Shown: positions 1-6,949, numbered from the stretch's first letter. The stretch: 12,822 bases of DNA from DASQUK01 sp050744525 (GCA_050744525.1 JBOGHG010000110.1:1-12822), one strand, 5' to 3'. Notes: generated by a model from the letters alone, not told the origin. A program made the numbers and translations.

Positions 1-491
1 GACGTACGCGGGACTGCTACGGATGGGGCCAACCCGTTCATGCGGCACTGGGCGGCGAGGTGGTCGACGCGGTCGACGGCGTGCGAGAGCGCCAATGGGT
101 TCACGTCGCCCGGGAGTCGTGGGTCGCCGTCAAGGACGCGCTCATCCATGGTGCCGGCAAGCGGCCACTCGACGCCAGACATCTCGCCGGGAACCACGTC
201 ATCATCCGGACCGCAGACGTCTACGCCCTCTACGCGCATCTCGCCCCAAGAAGCGTGGCGGTCGCCAGAGGCCAGCGCGTGGCAGTCGGCGACGTGATCG
301 GACGAGTCGGCCACAGCGGCAACTCGACTGCCCCGCACCTGCACTTTCAGCTGATGGACACGGCCGATCCGGTCCATGCTCGTGGCATCCCATGCGCCTT
401 CGCCAGCTACCTCGTGCAACGCGACGGCCATTGGGAGCCCGTGGGGCACGTTATTCCACATCGACGCGAGCGGGTGCGCTGGACCGCATAG
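1..491 (+). CDS. M23 family metallopeptidase, 3' part (5' end outside window)
   Basis: The frame is open from base 3 to the TAG at 489-491 (162 residues) and is cut off at the left edge. Residues YGWGQPV and the following GGEVVDAVDG match the start of the LytM/M23 beta-sheet core, so the gene cannot start at the internal ATG/GTG codons near 40-62. Downstream are GNHVII, the YAHL histidine (codon at 237-239), the GQRVAVGDVIGRVGHSGNS turn and the HLHF motif (histidine codons at 336 and 342). These supply the usual catalytic His and a zinc ligand. The first zinc-binding His/Asp pair should lie upstream, outside the window. M23 enzymes usually cut peptidoglycan cross-bridges or act as envelope endopeptidases. 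A signal peptide cannot be checked. The spacing (GNH, YAHL, SGN, HLH) resembles the stand-alone soluble M23 group rather than NlpD-like LysM proteins. It is convergent with the next gene, 87 bases away. Confidence 0.88.
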   Translation, partial: RTRDCYGWGQPVHAALGGEVVDAVDGVRERQWVHVARESWVAVKDALIHGAGKRPLDARHLAGNHVIIRTADVYALYAHLAPRSVAVARGQRVAVGDVIGRVGHSGNSTAPHLHFQLMDTADPVHARGIPCAFASYLVQRDGHWEPVGHVIPHRRERVRWTA

Positions 492-499
492 GAGCACGG

Positions 500-515
500 G
501 GCTCGCTTCGGAGCC
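500..515. terminator. Weak hairpin between convergent genes
   Basis: GGCTC (500-504) and GAGCC (511-515) can form a 5-bp stem with a 6-base loop, 8 bases after the M23 stop. There is no T-tract on either side. Its position suits a terminator for the M23 gene, but a stem this short is common by chance in GC-rich DNA. The rest of 492-578 shows nothing I can name. Confidence 0.2.
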
Positions 516-578
516 GACACCGACTCCCAGAGCGGGCGACGACGCCGAGCGTGGCCATCGGCAGCGCTCGGGTCAGTG

Positions 579-1304
579 TCACCGGGCGATGGCTGATGCC
601 AACACACCGAGCGAGTTCATCGACGTGTGCGCCACCATCGGCGCCAGCGTGCTGTTGCTCCTCGAGCGCAGCACGCAGAAGAACATTCCGCCGATGGCTG
701 TGGCCACGACGGCCAAGCCAACCAGCCCCGCTCGTGCGACGGGGTCGTCTGCGATGTCATTGGCATCGAGCAGGCCCAGTGTGGGCCGAACGTGCCAGAG
801 CCCGAACACGGCGCTGGACGCTGTTGCCGCCCGTATCCAGTTGGTACAGCGCGTGAGTGCACCCAAGAGCGCCCCTCGGAAGGCCAACTCTTCGAGCAGC
901 ACGGTGCCGAACGGGACTCGGACGAGCGCGTGATAGGCAACAGCGACGGGCTCTAGACGCTGAACACGGCTGTCGTCGAGCAGCGGACGCAGGCCCAGGA
1001 TGGCGACCACGAGCGCCAGCGCTCCCGCGGCGAGCGCGGCCACCGCACCGCCCCAGCGCACGCCAGCCGGCACCCGGTCAGGCCGCAGTCCCAAATCCGA
1101 GGATGACAGTCCTCGCCGCCGGGCGGTGCTCACAACGACTCCGGCGGCGGCGAGGTTGAGCGGGACATACGCAGTTGACGTGCCCGGCAGCAGATGGACG
1201 AGGTTGTTCCACGCCAGCAGGGCCAGCGAGAGCCCGACCGCGTACCCACACATGACGCGATCGTCGCGCCGACGCGTTCGCGCAGCACAGGACTCCTCAC
1301 TCAT
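579..1304 (-). CDS. CPBP family intramembrane metalloprotease (CAAX protease-like/Abi)
   Basis: The 241-residue membrane protein keeps all three conserved motifs of the CPBP (Rce1-like) family: EELAFR at residues 138-143, FGLWH at 167-171 and HTSMN at 226-230. The Glu and His residues are the predicted metal or catalytic side chains inside the membrane. Hydrophobic segments lie at about 18-40, 47-59, 82-105, 194-213 and 219-238, and the N-terminus is basic (ARTRRRDDR). I chose the ATG at 1304, which begins MSEESC: longer in-frame starts run back into the end of the upstream gene and add no family-like sequence. The ribosome binding site is poor. It lies 58 bases downstream of the hydrolase gene on the same strand, so the two are probably co-transcribed. 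Bacterial members take part in bacteriocin maturation or self-immunity, or in membrane-protein processing; the substrate here is unknown. Confidence 0.85.
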   Translation of the reverse strand: MSEESCAARTRRRDDRVMCGYAVGLSLALLAWNNLVHLLPGTSTAYVPLNLAAAGVVVSTARRRGLSSSDLGLRPDRVPAGVRWGGAVAALAAGALALVVAILGLRPLLDDSRVQRLEPVAVAYHALVRVPFGTVLLEELAFRGALLGALTRCTNWIRAATASSAVFGLWHVRPTLGLLDANDIADDPVARAGLVGLAVVATAIGGMFFCVLRSRSNSTLAPMVAHTSMNSLGVLASAIAR

Positions 1305-1362
1305 GCGTCCACTCGGCGACGGCGCCCCATCCGAACTTTCCCCCGGTGCCATGGCACCGGCG

Positions 1363-3081
1363 TCAATCGTCGGGCGCAGGGGACAGGTCGTCGGTCGTCG
1401 GCAGCTCCAGCGCGATGTCTGTGACCGTGAGCTCGCCACCGAGCCGGGGCGTGGCGTAGGCGGGCGTGGTCGCGACGAGCTGCAGGATCACGCGGGCGCC
1501 CTCGACGAGGTGATGGGCGACAACTTCGAGGTCGACCTGGGCCGTGTGCTCGTCGCCGTCGAGCGTGAGCGGCACGGGGGTGATCTGGTTGCCGAACACG
1601 TGGCCGCCGGACTCGTCGTCGACGAGCTGGGCGAACATGCGGGTGGGCTCGGGGCCGTCGGGCGTGGTGCCCCGGTAGGTCAGGGTGACTCGGGGCGCAC
1701 CGAGGACGAGCGCGTCGCGGTCTGCCTCGAGCGTCATCTCCACGGCCCGGTCAGCCCGCCCCGGGGTGAAGCCCGCGACGAGGCCGGCGAGGATGTCGTC
1801 CGACCCGGCGGGGGTGATCGGCCCGGCGACGCTGTCCGCGGTCAGCGCCAGCGCCCCGCCGTCGCCGCGGGCGGTTAGCGGGTCGTCGGCCCCGTCGGGG
1901 AGGTCGTCGCCGACCCAGCGTCGCCCGTCTTGGTCGACGATGTCGACGACCGGCCCGGTGTCGGCCTCGGGGTTGTCGTGGAGATAGTGGTCGAGCCAGG
2001 CCAGGGTGCGCTCGGTCACGATGGCGGGGTCGCCCGGGTCGGTGAGGCAGGCGCCGTGGCCGCCGCAGTACCAGAGCATCGCGACCGGGGTGCCGGCCGA
2101 CCGGAGCGCCGTGAAGTTGGCGACCGCCTCTCCCGGGGTGAACAGCGTGTCGACCGTGCCGTGGACGAGCAGCGTCGGCGCCGTGATCTGGTCGACGAGG
2201 TCTCCCGGCCCCCGGTCTCGGAACCACTCGATCATGTCGTCGTCGAGGACACCGGTGGTGAGTCCCGCGTCAGCGGCCTCAACAAGGTGGGGATCGCGGT
2301 CGGCGCCGGCGGCCGCGGTGTCGAGCAGCCGGGCCCAGCCGGCCTTCACCGTCTCGTTGCGGAACAGGCTCGTCTCCAGCGAGTGCCACGCCACGTTCGG
2401 CACGAGCGCATCGACGCGGCAGTCGATCCCGGCGACGGTGAGCTGGATGCCGCCGCCGTAGGACGCGCCGACCATGCCGGCGCGGGGGTCGCCCTGAGTG
2501 TCGAGTCGGGCCTCGTGCTGCGTCGCCACCCAGTCGAGGAGCACCTGCACGTCGCGACCCTCGTGGTCGGGGTCATTGACGGTCACGGTGCCGGTCGACG
2601 CCCCGAAGCCACGGGGGTCCCACGTGAGGACGTTGTACCCGGCCTCGTTGAGCCTGCCGATGTCCAGCGCCCCCGACGACACAGGATTCGTCCCGCCGTC
2701 ACCGCCGTCACCGCCGTCGGCGGCGAGCGTCGCGCCGGGGAGCGACCAGCCGGGGCCCATGAGCATGGTCGGCGCCCGCTCACCGGTCGACGTCGTCGGC
2801 GCCGGGAACCAGTGCGCCCGGATGCGCGTGCCGTCGAACGACGTGATCGTGTGGTCGCTCGGCGTGCCGGCGACCGGCGCGGCCTCGACCCGGTCCTGGC
2901 TGGCGCCCTGATCGCAGGTCCGGGAGGCCGGTACCTCGTCGCCAGAGGCGGCCGCCGCATCGTCCGCGCCGGCCGACGAGTCGCCGCCCGACGAGTCGTC
3001 GCCCGACGAGCACGCCACGGCCGCGAGCAACAGTGCCGTCGACGCGGCACGAATCCATGAGTGTGCACGCAGCTTGTTCAC
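1363..3081 (-). CDS. Lipoprotein alpha/beta hydrolase, CocE/X-Pro dipeptidyl-peptidase (S15) type
   Basis: This is a 572-residue exported hydrolase. The GTG at 3081 is chosen because GAGGGGG sits about 6 bases upstream and it starts a lipoprotein signal peptide: basic n-region, hydrophobic ALLLAAV, then Cys24 in an imperfect lipobox (AVAC). A Ser/Gly/Asp-rich linker follows. The S15-type domain shows TWDPRGFG, nucleophile Ser207 in GASYGG, Asp311 in VHGTVD and His342 in GGHGAC. The last ~150 residues (TLTYRG ... VARVILQLV-like strands) fit the X-Pro peptidase C-terminal jelly-roll domain. Besides Cys24 there are four cysteines (56, 221, 339, 345), which suits disulfides outside the cytoplasm. 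CocE/S15 enzymes cleave Xaa-Pro peptides or esters; which applies here cannot be told. It is the first gene of a pair with the CPBP protease and is divergent from the ABC operon. Confidence 0.88.
   Translation of the reverse strand: MNKLRAHSWIRAASTALLLAAVACSSGDDSSGGDSSAGADDAAAASGDEVPASRTCDQGASQDRVEAAPVAGTPSDHTITSFDGTRIRAHWFPAPTTSTGERAPTMLMGPGWSLPGATLAADGGDGGDGGTNPVSSGALDIGRLNEAGYNVLTWDPRGFGASTGTVTVNDPDHEGRDVQVLLDWVATQHEARLDTQGDPRAGMVGASYGGGIQLTVAGIDCRVDALVPNVAWHSLETSLFRNETVKAGWARLLDTAAAGADRDPHLVEAADAGLTTGVLDDDMIEWFRDRGPGDLVDQITAPTLLVHGTVDTLFTPGEAVANFTALRSAGTPVAMLWYCGGHGACLTDPGDPAIVTERTLAWLDHYLHDNPEADTGPVVDIVDQDGRRWVGDDLPDGADDPLTARGDGGALALTADSVAGPITPAGSDDILAGLVAGFTPGRADRAVEMTLEADRDALVLGAPRVTLTYRGTTPDGPEPTRMFAQLVDDESGGHVFGNQITPVPLTLDGDEHTAQVDLEVVAHHLVEGARVILQLVATTPAYATPRLGGELTVTDIALELPTTDDLSPAPDD
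2693..2719. repeat. Three 9-base tandem units encoding DGG-DGG-DGG
   Basis: CCGCCGTCA occurs twice in tandem, then once as CCGCCGTCG, all in frame in the hydrolase gene (minus strand). They encode three DGG triplets at residues 122-130, an acidic, flexible insert between the first catalytic-domain strands and the RLNEAGYNVLTWDPRG segment. It looks like a small in-frame minisatellite expansion. A Ca2+-binding loop is possible but not shown. Confidence 0.7.
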
Positions 3082-3324
3082 CGGAACCCCCTCGCCCGGT
3101 GATCCTTGCATCGGGCGGGGCGCACCAGGCGAATCGACGCGTTGGAGGCCCGACGCCGAGCACCCCGATCGATGGCGGCGCGGGCGTCGCCGTCGCCCTC
3201 GATCGCGGTCTGTCCGGGGCGCCGCGGCCTCGCAGACCCCTGCCCTGTTCGCCGACACCGGATAGGCCTCCCCCCACGCTCACCCAGCAGCGACAGCGGC
3301 CGCGAGCGTGCGACCGATCAGTCC

Positions 3325-3334
3325 GATTCGAATC
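3325..3334. promoter_or_regulatory. Perfect 10-base palindrome, possible operator
   Basis: GATTCGAATC is a perfect palindrome and is AT-richer than its surroundings. It lies immediately upstream of the candidate -35 of the ABC leader promoter, where a repressor or activator would bind. No regulator gene adjoins it, and its family cannot be told from 10 bases. Confidence 0.35.
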
Positions 3335-3337
3335 CGC

Positions 3338-3367
3338 TTGCGCGGCGCCAGCCGGCGGCCGCAGGGT
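3338..3367 (+). promoter_or_regulatory. Candidate promoter of the ABC leader transcript
   Basis: TTGCGC (3338-3343) and CAGGGT (3362-3367) are spaced by 18 bases. They match the key positions of an actinobacterial housekeeping promoter (TTG at -35; A at the second and T at the last position of the -10), though weakly. The predicted start near 3374 would give a leader that includes the 17-codon ORF. Confidence 0.28.
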
Positions 3368-3370
3368 GGA

Positions 3371-3384
3371 GTCGCATCTGCGAC
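3371..3384. promoter_or_regulatory. Inverted repeat at the predicted 5' end of the ABC leader
   Basis: GTCGCATCTGCGAC has 6-base arms and a 2-base centre. As RNA it would form a 5-bp stem with an ATCT tetraloop, ending three bases before the GGGAGG ribosome binding site of the small ORF (3388-3393). It could be a DNA operator over the start site or an RNA stem that controls access to that ribosome binding site. Confidence 0.35.
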
Positions 3385-3400
3385 CCCGGGAGGTCTCGAC

Positions 3401-3454
3401 ATGACAACGCGCTCCGTCCAGGCCCCCGCCGCCGCGACGCTTCCGATGCGCTAG
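3401..3454 (+). CDS. 17-residue leader ORF upstream of the ABC exporter
   Basis: ATG at 3401 to TAG at 3452-3454 encodes MTTRSVQAPAAATLPMR. The ribosome binding site GGGAGG (3388-3393) is 7 bases upstream, one of the best in the window, which argues that the ORF is translated. It ends 5 bases before a GC hairpin and 82 bases before the first ABC gene. Codons 3-5 (ACGCGCTCC, 3407-3415) are perfectly complementary to the Shine-Dalgarno region of that gene. Known leader peptides upstream of resistance and exporter genes work by ribosome stalling or by opening inhibitory structure; I do not recognise a known stall motif here. An alternative is a very short exported peptide, but no processing site supports that. 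Real translation is an inference from the ribosome binding site and layout. Confidence 0.5.
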   Translation: MTTRSVQAPAAATLPMR

Positions 3455-3456
3455 CC

Positions 3457-3485
3457 GGCCGGCGCTTCGCGCCGCCCCGGGCGGC
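3457..3485 (+). promoter_or_regulatory. Two mutually exclusive hairpins (attenuator-like)
   Basis: Hairpin A pairs CGGCGC (3460-3465) with GCGCCG (3469-3474) around a TTC loop, and can gain two G-C pairs past a single-base bulge. Hairpin B pairs GCCGCC (3471-3476) with GGCGGC (3480-3485) around CCG. They share bases 3471-3474, so only one can form. A ribosome stopping at the leader TAG (3452) would cover the left arm of A and favour B. There is no U-tract, so control of translation is likelier than intrinsic termination. Confidence 0.4.
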
Positions 3486-3525
3486 CTGGACAGCACCCGA
3501 CCCCGTCCGTCTCGTGCTGATCACA

Positions 3526-3534
3526 GGAGCGCGT
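3526..3534 (+). promoter_or_regulatory. ABC Shine-Dalgarno region complementary to the leader ORF
   Basis: AGGAG (3525-3529) is 7 bases before the ATG at 3537. Bases 3526-3534 (GGAGCGCGT) pair perfectly over 9 bases with 3407-3415 inside the leader ORF. That pairing would bury the ribosome binding site when the leader ORF is not occupied by ribosomes. The complementarity is seen directly; the regulatory role is inferred. Confidence 0.45.
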
Positions 3535-3536
3535 CC

Positions 3537-5273
3537 ATGCCCGAAAAGACCGTCCGCGATTTCGTCGCGGCGTACCTGCGGCCCCACCGGCCGAGCCTCG
3601 CTCAGCTCGCCGTCCTCTTCTTCGCCGGCATCGGCCTGCAGCTCGCCAACCCCCAGCTGGCGAAGACCTTCCTCGATCAGGCGTCGGCCGGCGCACCGTT
3701 CGACCGCCTGGTCCGCATCGCGGGCGTCTTCCTCGCGGCCGCCCTACTGACCCAGGCCGCCACCGTGGCCGAGGTGTACGTCGCCGAGGACCTCGGCTGG
3801 CGCACCACGAACGCACTGCGCGTCGACCTGACCGCCCACGTCCTCGCCCTTGATGACGGGTTCCACGCCGACCACGGCGCCGGGGAACTGCTGGAGCGGA
3901 TCGATGGCGACGTGGCGGCGATCGCGGGGTTCTTCGCCCGATTTATCGTGCACGTCCTCGGCAGTGCGCTATTCCTCCTCGGTGTGCTCGCCCTGCTGTG
4001 GCGCGAGGACTGGCGGATCGGTGGGCTGCTGACCGCGTTCGCGCTGGCGAGCGTCGCCTACCTCACGCGCGGCGGCGAGTTCGTCGGTCGTCGGTCGCGC
4101 CAGTCTCGGGTCGTCAGCGCCGACCTCAGCGCCTACCTCGAGGAGCGGCTGTCGGCGCTGCCCGACATCAAGGCCAACGGCGCCGACTGCGCCGCGATGC
4201 GCGGCCTGAACGAGCGGCTGGCCGACCGGTTCCGCGTCGATCGCGACGCGCTGCTGGCGGCGTCGTTGTTCTCGGGCGCCGCCAACGCCGTGCTCGTCGC
4301 CGCCACCGTGGTGTCGTTGACGACGGCGGCGTGGCTGCAGCAGTCGGGGGCGATCACCGTGGGCGGCGTCTATCTCGTGTTCCGGTACACGGGAATGCTG
4401 CGCATGCCGCTCGAGCGGCTGTCGCGGCACATGAACAGCTTCCAGCGGGCGATGGGCGGCATCGTGCGGGTGCGCGAGCTCCTGGCGACCGAACGCGGCA
4501 TCGCCGACGGCGCCGGCGCCGACCTCCCCGTGGGGGCACTCGCCGTGGAGCTCGACGCGGTCGACTTCGCGTATGAGCGCGAGCCGGTACTGCGGAAGGT
4601 GTCGTGCAGCGTCGAGCCCGGTCACGTGCTCGGCATCGTCGGCCGCACCGGCTCCGGCAAGACGACGATCGCCCGGCTCCTCTTTCGGCTCTACGACGTC
4701 GACGGCGGGGCGGTGCGCGTTGGCGGCATCGACGTGCGCGACCTGCGAGTCGACGACCTTCAGCAGCGCATCGGCCTTGTCACCCAGGATGTGCAGCTCT
4801 TCGCCGGGGCCTTGCGCGACAGCGTGCGGCTGTTCGACCCTGATGTCGGCGACGACCGGCTCGTCGCCGTGTTCGAGTCGGTTGGGCTCGACGGGTGGTT
4901 GGCCGAGCTGCCCGACGGCCTCGACACCGTGCTCGGGCCGACGGCGCGGGGCCTGTCGGCGGGCGAGGCGCAGCTCGTAGCCCTCGCCCGCGTCTTCCTG
5001 GAGGACCCCGGGCTGGTGGTGCTCGACGAGGCGTCGTCGAGGCTCGACCCCCACACCGAGGCGCTGTTGGAGCACGCCATCGACCGGCTCCTCGCCGACC
5101 GGACGGGCATCGTGATCGCCCATCGGCTCCGTACCGTCGAGCGGGCCGACAATGTGCTCGTGCTCGATGGCGGGCGGGTCGTCGAGCACGGCGACCGGGT
5201 GGCGCTCGCCGCCGACCCCACGTCGCGGCTCGCCGAGCTGCTGCGCACCGGGCCCCCGGAGGTGCGGGCGTGA
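3537..5273 (+). CDS. ABC exporter half-transporter, subunit with the catalytic Walker B Glu
   Basis: This 578-residue protein has an N-terminal six-helix exporter domain (hydrophobic stretches at about 22-38, 60-82, 131-153, 161-177, 248-266) fused to an ATPase domain. ATPase motifs: aromatic A-loop in DFAYEREP (Tyr346), Walker A GRTGSGKTT 369-377, Q-loop Gln418 region (VTQDVQLF), signature LSAGE 473-477, Walker B LVVLDE with Glu498, D-loop SRLD and switch His529. The signature departs from LSGGQ. The start is fixed by AGGAG 7 bases upstream. Its stop overlaps the start of the second half-transporter by 4 bases, so the two are made together and probably pair. Such heterodimers export drugs, lipids or peptides across the cytoplasmic membrane; the substrate cannot be read from sequence. 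Confidence 0.93.
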   Translation: MPEKTVRDFVAAYLRPHRPSLAQLAVLFFAGIGLQLANPQLAKTFLDQASAGAPFDRLVRIAGVFLAAALLTQAATVAEVYVAEDLGWRTTNALRVDLTAHVLALDDGFHADHGAGELLERIDGDVAAIAGFFARFIVHVLGSALFLLGVLALLWREDWRIGGLLTAFALASVAYLTRGGEFVGRRSRQSRVVSADLSAYLEERLSALPDIKANGADCAAMRGLNERLADRFRVDRDALLAASLFSGAANAVLVAATVVSLTTAAWLQQSGAITVGGVYLVFRYTGMLRMPLERLSRHMNSFQRAMGGIVRVRELLATERGIADGAGADLPVGALAVELDAVDFAYEREPVLRKVSCSVEPGHVLGIVGRTGSGKTTIARLLFRLYDVDGGAVRVGGIDVRDLRVDDLQQRIGLVTQDVQLFAGALRDSVRLFDPDVGDDRLVAVFESVGLDGWLAELPDGLDTVLGPTARGLSAGEAQLVALARVFLEDPGLVVLDEASSRLDPHTEALLEHAIDRLLADRTGIVIAHRLRTVERADNVLVLDGGRVVEHGDRVALAADPTSRLAELLRTGPPEVRA

Positions 5274-6949
5274 CGCACGTGGCGACCCTCATCCGCTTCA
5301 CGTGGCGCTACTTCGCCGGCTGCACGGCGTTCGGGGCCCTGCTGCACTGCGCAGCGCCGCTCGCTCTGGGGCTGGCGACCCGGGCGTTCTTCGACCGCGT
5401 CGCCGGCGAGGCGTCCGGCGCGGTGTGGGTGGCGGTGGCGCTCGTCGGCGCCGTCCAGGTCGGCGAGGTCCTGAGCGAGCTCGCCGTCGGCCGGACGTGG
5501 AGCGGCTTCTGCTACGAGACCCACACGCTGCTGCAGCGCAACGCACTGGCGGGGATCCTGCGGGGGTTCGGGCGGTTCGGGCTGCCGGTCCCGCCCGGCG
5601 ACGCCATCAGCCGGTTCCGGGACGAGCCGCCCAGCATCACGATGGGCTCGATGGACGGCATCGCCGACCTCGTCGGCCGCGGGATGTTCGTCCTCGTGGG
5701 CGGTGCGGTGATGTGGCGGATCGACCCGGCGCTCACGCTGGCGGCGTTCGCCCCGGTGGTCCTGTCCAGCGCGGTGAGCGACGCCCTCGGCACACGTTCG
5801 GCCCTCCACGGGGCAGCGGCACGGGAGTCGACCGGCCGCCTCACGGCATTCCTCGCCGAACTGGTTGGCGCCAACCTCGCCATCCGGGCTGCGGGCGCCG
5901 CTCCCCACGTCGTGCGCCGATTGGCCGAGATCAGCGACACCCGTCGGCGCCTGTCGCTACGCGACCGGGTGTTCGCCGAGACGGTCAACTCGATGAACTT
6001 CCACCTCGTACACGTCGGCACCGGCGCCGTGCTCCTGCTCGGTGCCGGCAAGATCCGGGCCGGGTCCTTTTCGGTCGGGGACTTCGCCTTGTTCGTCGTG
6101 TTCCTCGACCAGCTCTCCTACCTCCCGGCCGAGATCGGGCGGGTGCTCACCGAGCTGAAGCGAACGCGGGTATCGATCGACCGCCTGCACGCGCTCATGC
6201 CCGGCGAGTCGCGCGACGCGGTGGTCGCCCCGGCCCCGATCCACGTGCGCGGCCCGCTGCCGCCCGTGCTGCCGCCCCCGACGGCCGACCGGTTGGAACG
6301 GCTCGACGTCGTCGGCCTCACCTGCATCCACCCGAGCAGCGCGCGGGGCGTGGTCGACGTAGCGCTCTCACTGGAACGGGGTTCGTTCACCGTCGTGACC
6401 GGCCGCATCGGGAGCGGAAAGACGACACTGCTGCACGCCGTGCTCGGGTTGCTGTCCCGCGACGCGGGCGAGATCTGGTGGAACGGCACGCAGGTCGACG
6501 ACCCGGCGACGTTCCTCGTCCCGCCCCGGGCAGCGTTCACGCCTCAGGTGCCGCACCTGTTCAGTGAAACGCTGCGCGCAAACCTGCTCCTCGGGTGCAT
6601 GGCCGACGCGGAAGCGGTCACCGTCGCGGTGCGGGCGGCGGTTCTCGAGCACGACGTCGCCGCCCTCGACGCCGGCCTCGACACGATCGTCGGACGGCGC
6701 GGCGTGAAGCTTTCGGGCGGGCAGATCCAGCGGGCGGCGGCGGCCCGGATGTTCCTTCGGCGCGCGGACCTGCTCGTGCTCGACGACCTGTCCTCCGCCC
6801 TCGACGTTGAAACGGAGACCGAGCTGTGGCGGCGGCTGCTCGCCTGCCGCGGCGAGGGCACCTACCTGGTTGTGTCGCACAGCCCTGTCGCCCTCGCCAA
6901 TGCCGACCAAGTGATAGTGCTCGACAACGGACGGGTGGCAAGCCCGTAG
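5270..6949 (+). CDS. ABC exporter half-transporter, partner subunit with a degenerate ATP site
   Basis: This 559-residue transmembrane-ATPase fusion partners the preceding gene. The GTG at 5270 overlaps the previous stop as GTGA and has GGAGG (5259-5263) 7 bases upstream, which fixes the start against longer in-frame openings that lie inside the first gene. Hydrophobic stretches are at about 15-36, 51-72, 133-150, 155-170, 245-260 and 268-285. Motifs: Walker A GRIGSGKTT 378-386, Q-loop Gln426 (TPQVPHLF), perfect signature LSGGQ 481-485, Walker B LLVLDD 501-506 with Asp506 where catalytic Glu is expected, D-loop SALD and switch His537. No clear A-loop tyrosine is seen (LTCIHPSS). Its canonical signature would complete the active site with subunit 1, while its own Walker B faces the weak LSAGE of subunit 1. 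A proline-rich hinge (PPVLPPP, 331-337) separates the two domains. Confidence 0.93.
   Translation: MTHVATLIRFTWRYFAGCTAFGALLHCAAPLALGLATRAFFDRVAGEASGAVWVAVALVGAVQVGEVLSELAVGRTWSGFCYETHTLLQRNALAGILRGFGRFGLPVPPGDAISRFRDEPPSITMGSMDGIADLVGRGMFVLVGGAVMWRIDPALTLAAFAPVVLSSAVSDALGTRSALHGAAARESTGRLTAFLAELVGANLAIRAAGAAPHVVRRLAEISDTRRRLSLRDRVFAETVNSMNFHLVHVGTGAVLLLGAGKIRAGSFSVGDFALFVVFLDQLSYLPAEIGRVLTELKRTRVSIDRLHALMPGESRDAVVAPAPIHVRGPLPPVLPPPTADRLERLDVVGLTCIHPSSARGVVDVALSLERGSFTVVTGRIGSGKTTLLHAVLGLLSRDAGEIWWNGTQVDDPATFLVPPRAAFTPQVPHLFSETLRANLLLGCMADAEAVTVAVRAAVLEHDVAALDAGLDTIVGRRGVKLSGGQIQRAAAARMFLRRADLLVLDDLSSALDVETETELWRRLLACRGEGTYLVVSHSPVALANADQVIVLDNGRVASP

Larger units (their letters stand above)
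3082..3536. other. 455-base divergent control region, hydrolase pair versus ABC operon
   Basis: Both flanking genes are transcribed outwards from this stretch. The hydrolase-proximal half (about 3082-3310) shows only the GAGGGGG ribosome binding site of the hydrolase and no convincing -10 or -35 on the minus strand. The ORFs in it have arginine-rich, unnatural translations. The ABC-proximal half (3311-3536) is dense in structure: a 10-base palindrome, a weak promoter, a second inverted repeat, a 17-codon ORF with a strong ribosome binding site, two overlapping hairpins and a long-range complement of the ABC Shine-Dalgarno. Each is listed separately. Confidence 0.6.

Noticed and set aside
23..856. 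Plus-strand ORF of 277 codons overlapping the M23 gene and the CPBP gene
   Set aside because: It is arginine-rich, without domains, and crosses two real genes in the wrong frames.
1930..3060. Long plus-strand ORF (376 codons) opposite the hydrolase
   Set aside because: It is antisense to a gene with intact catalytic motifs and a signal peptide. Its translation is rich in Arg, Val and Gly with no recognisable domain.
3082..3258. N-terminal extension of the hydrolase to an ATG at 3258 or 3111
   Set aside because: The extension is arginine-rich and precedes a textbook lipoprotein signal peptide. The GTG at 3081 has the proper ribosome binding site.
3969..5189. Long minus-strand ORF (406 codons) opposite the first ABC gene
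   Set aside because: It is antisense to clear Walker A, signature and Walker B motifs, so it is a GC-codon shadow.
4895..5269. Longer start for the second ABC gene inside the first
   Set aside because: The added residues are arginine/alanine-rich shadow sequence. The GTGA overlap with GGAGG upstream is the natural start.
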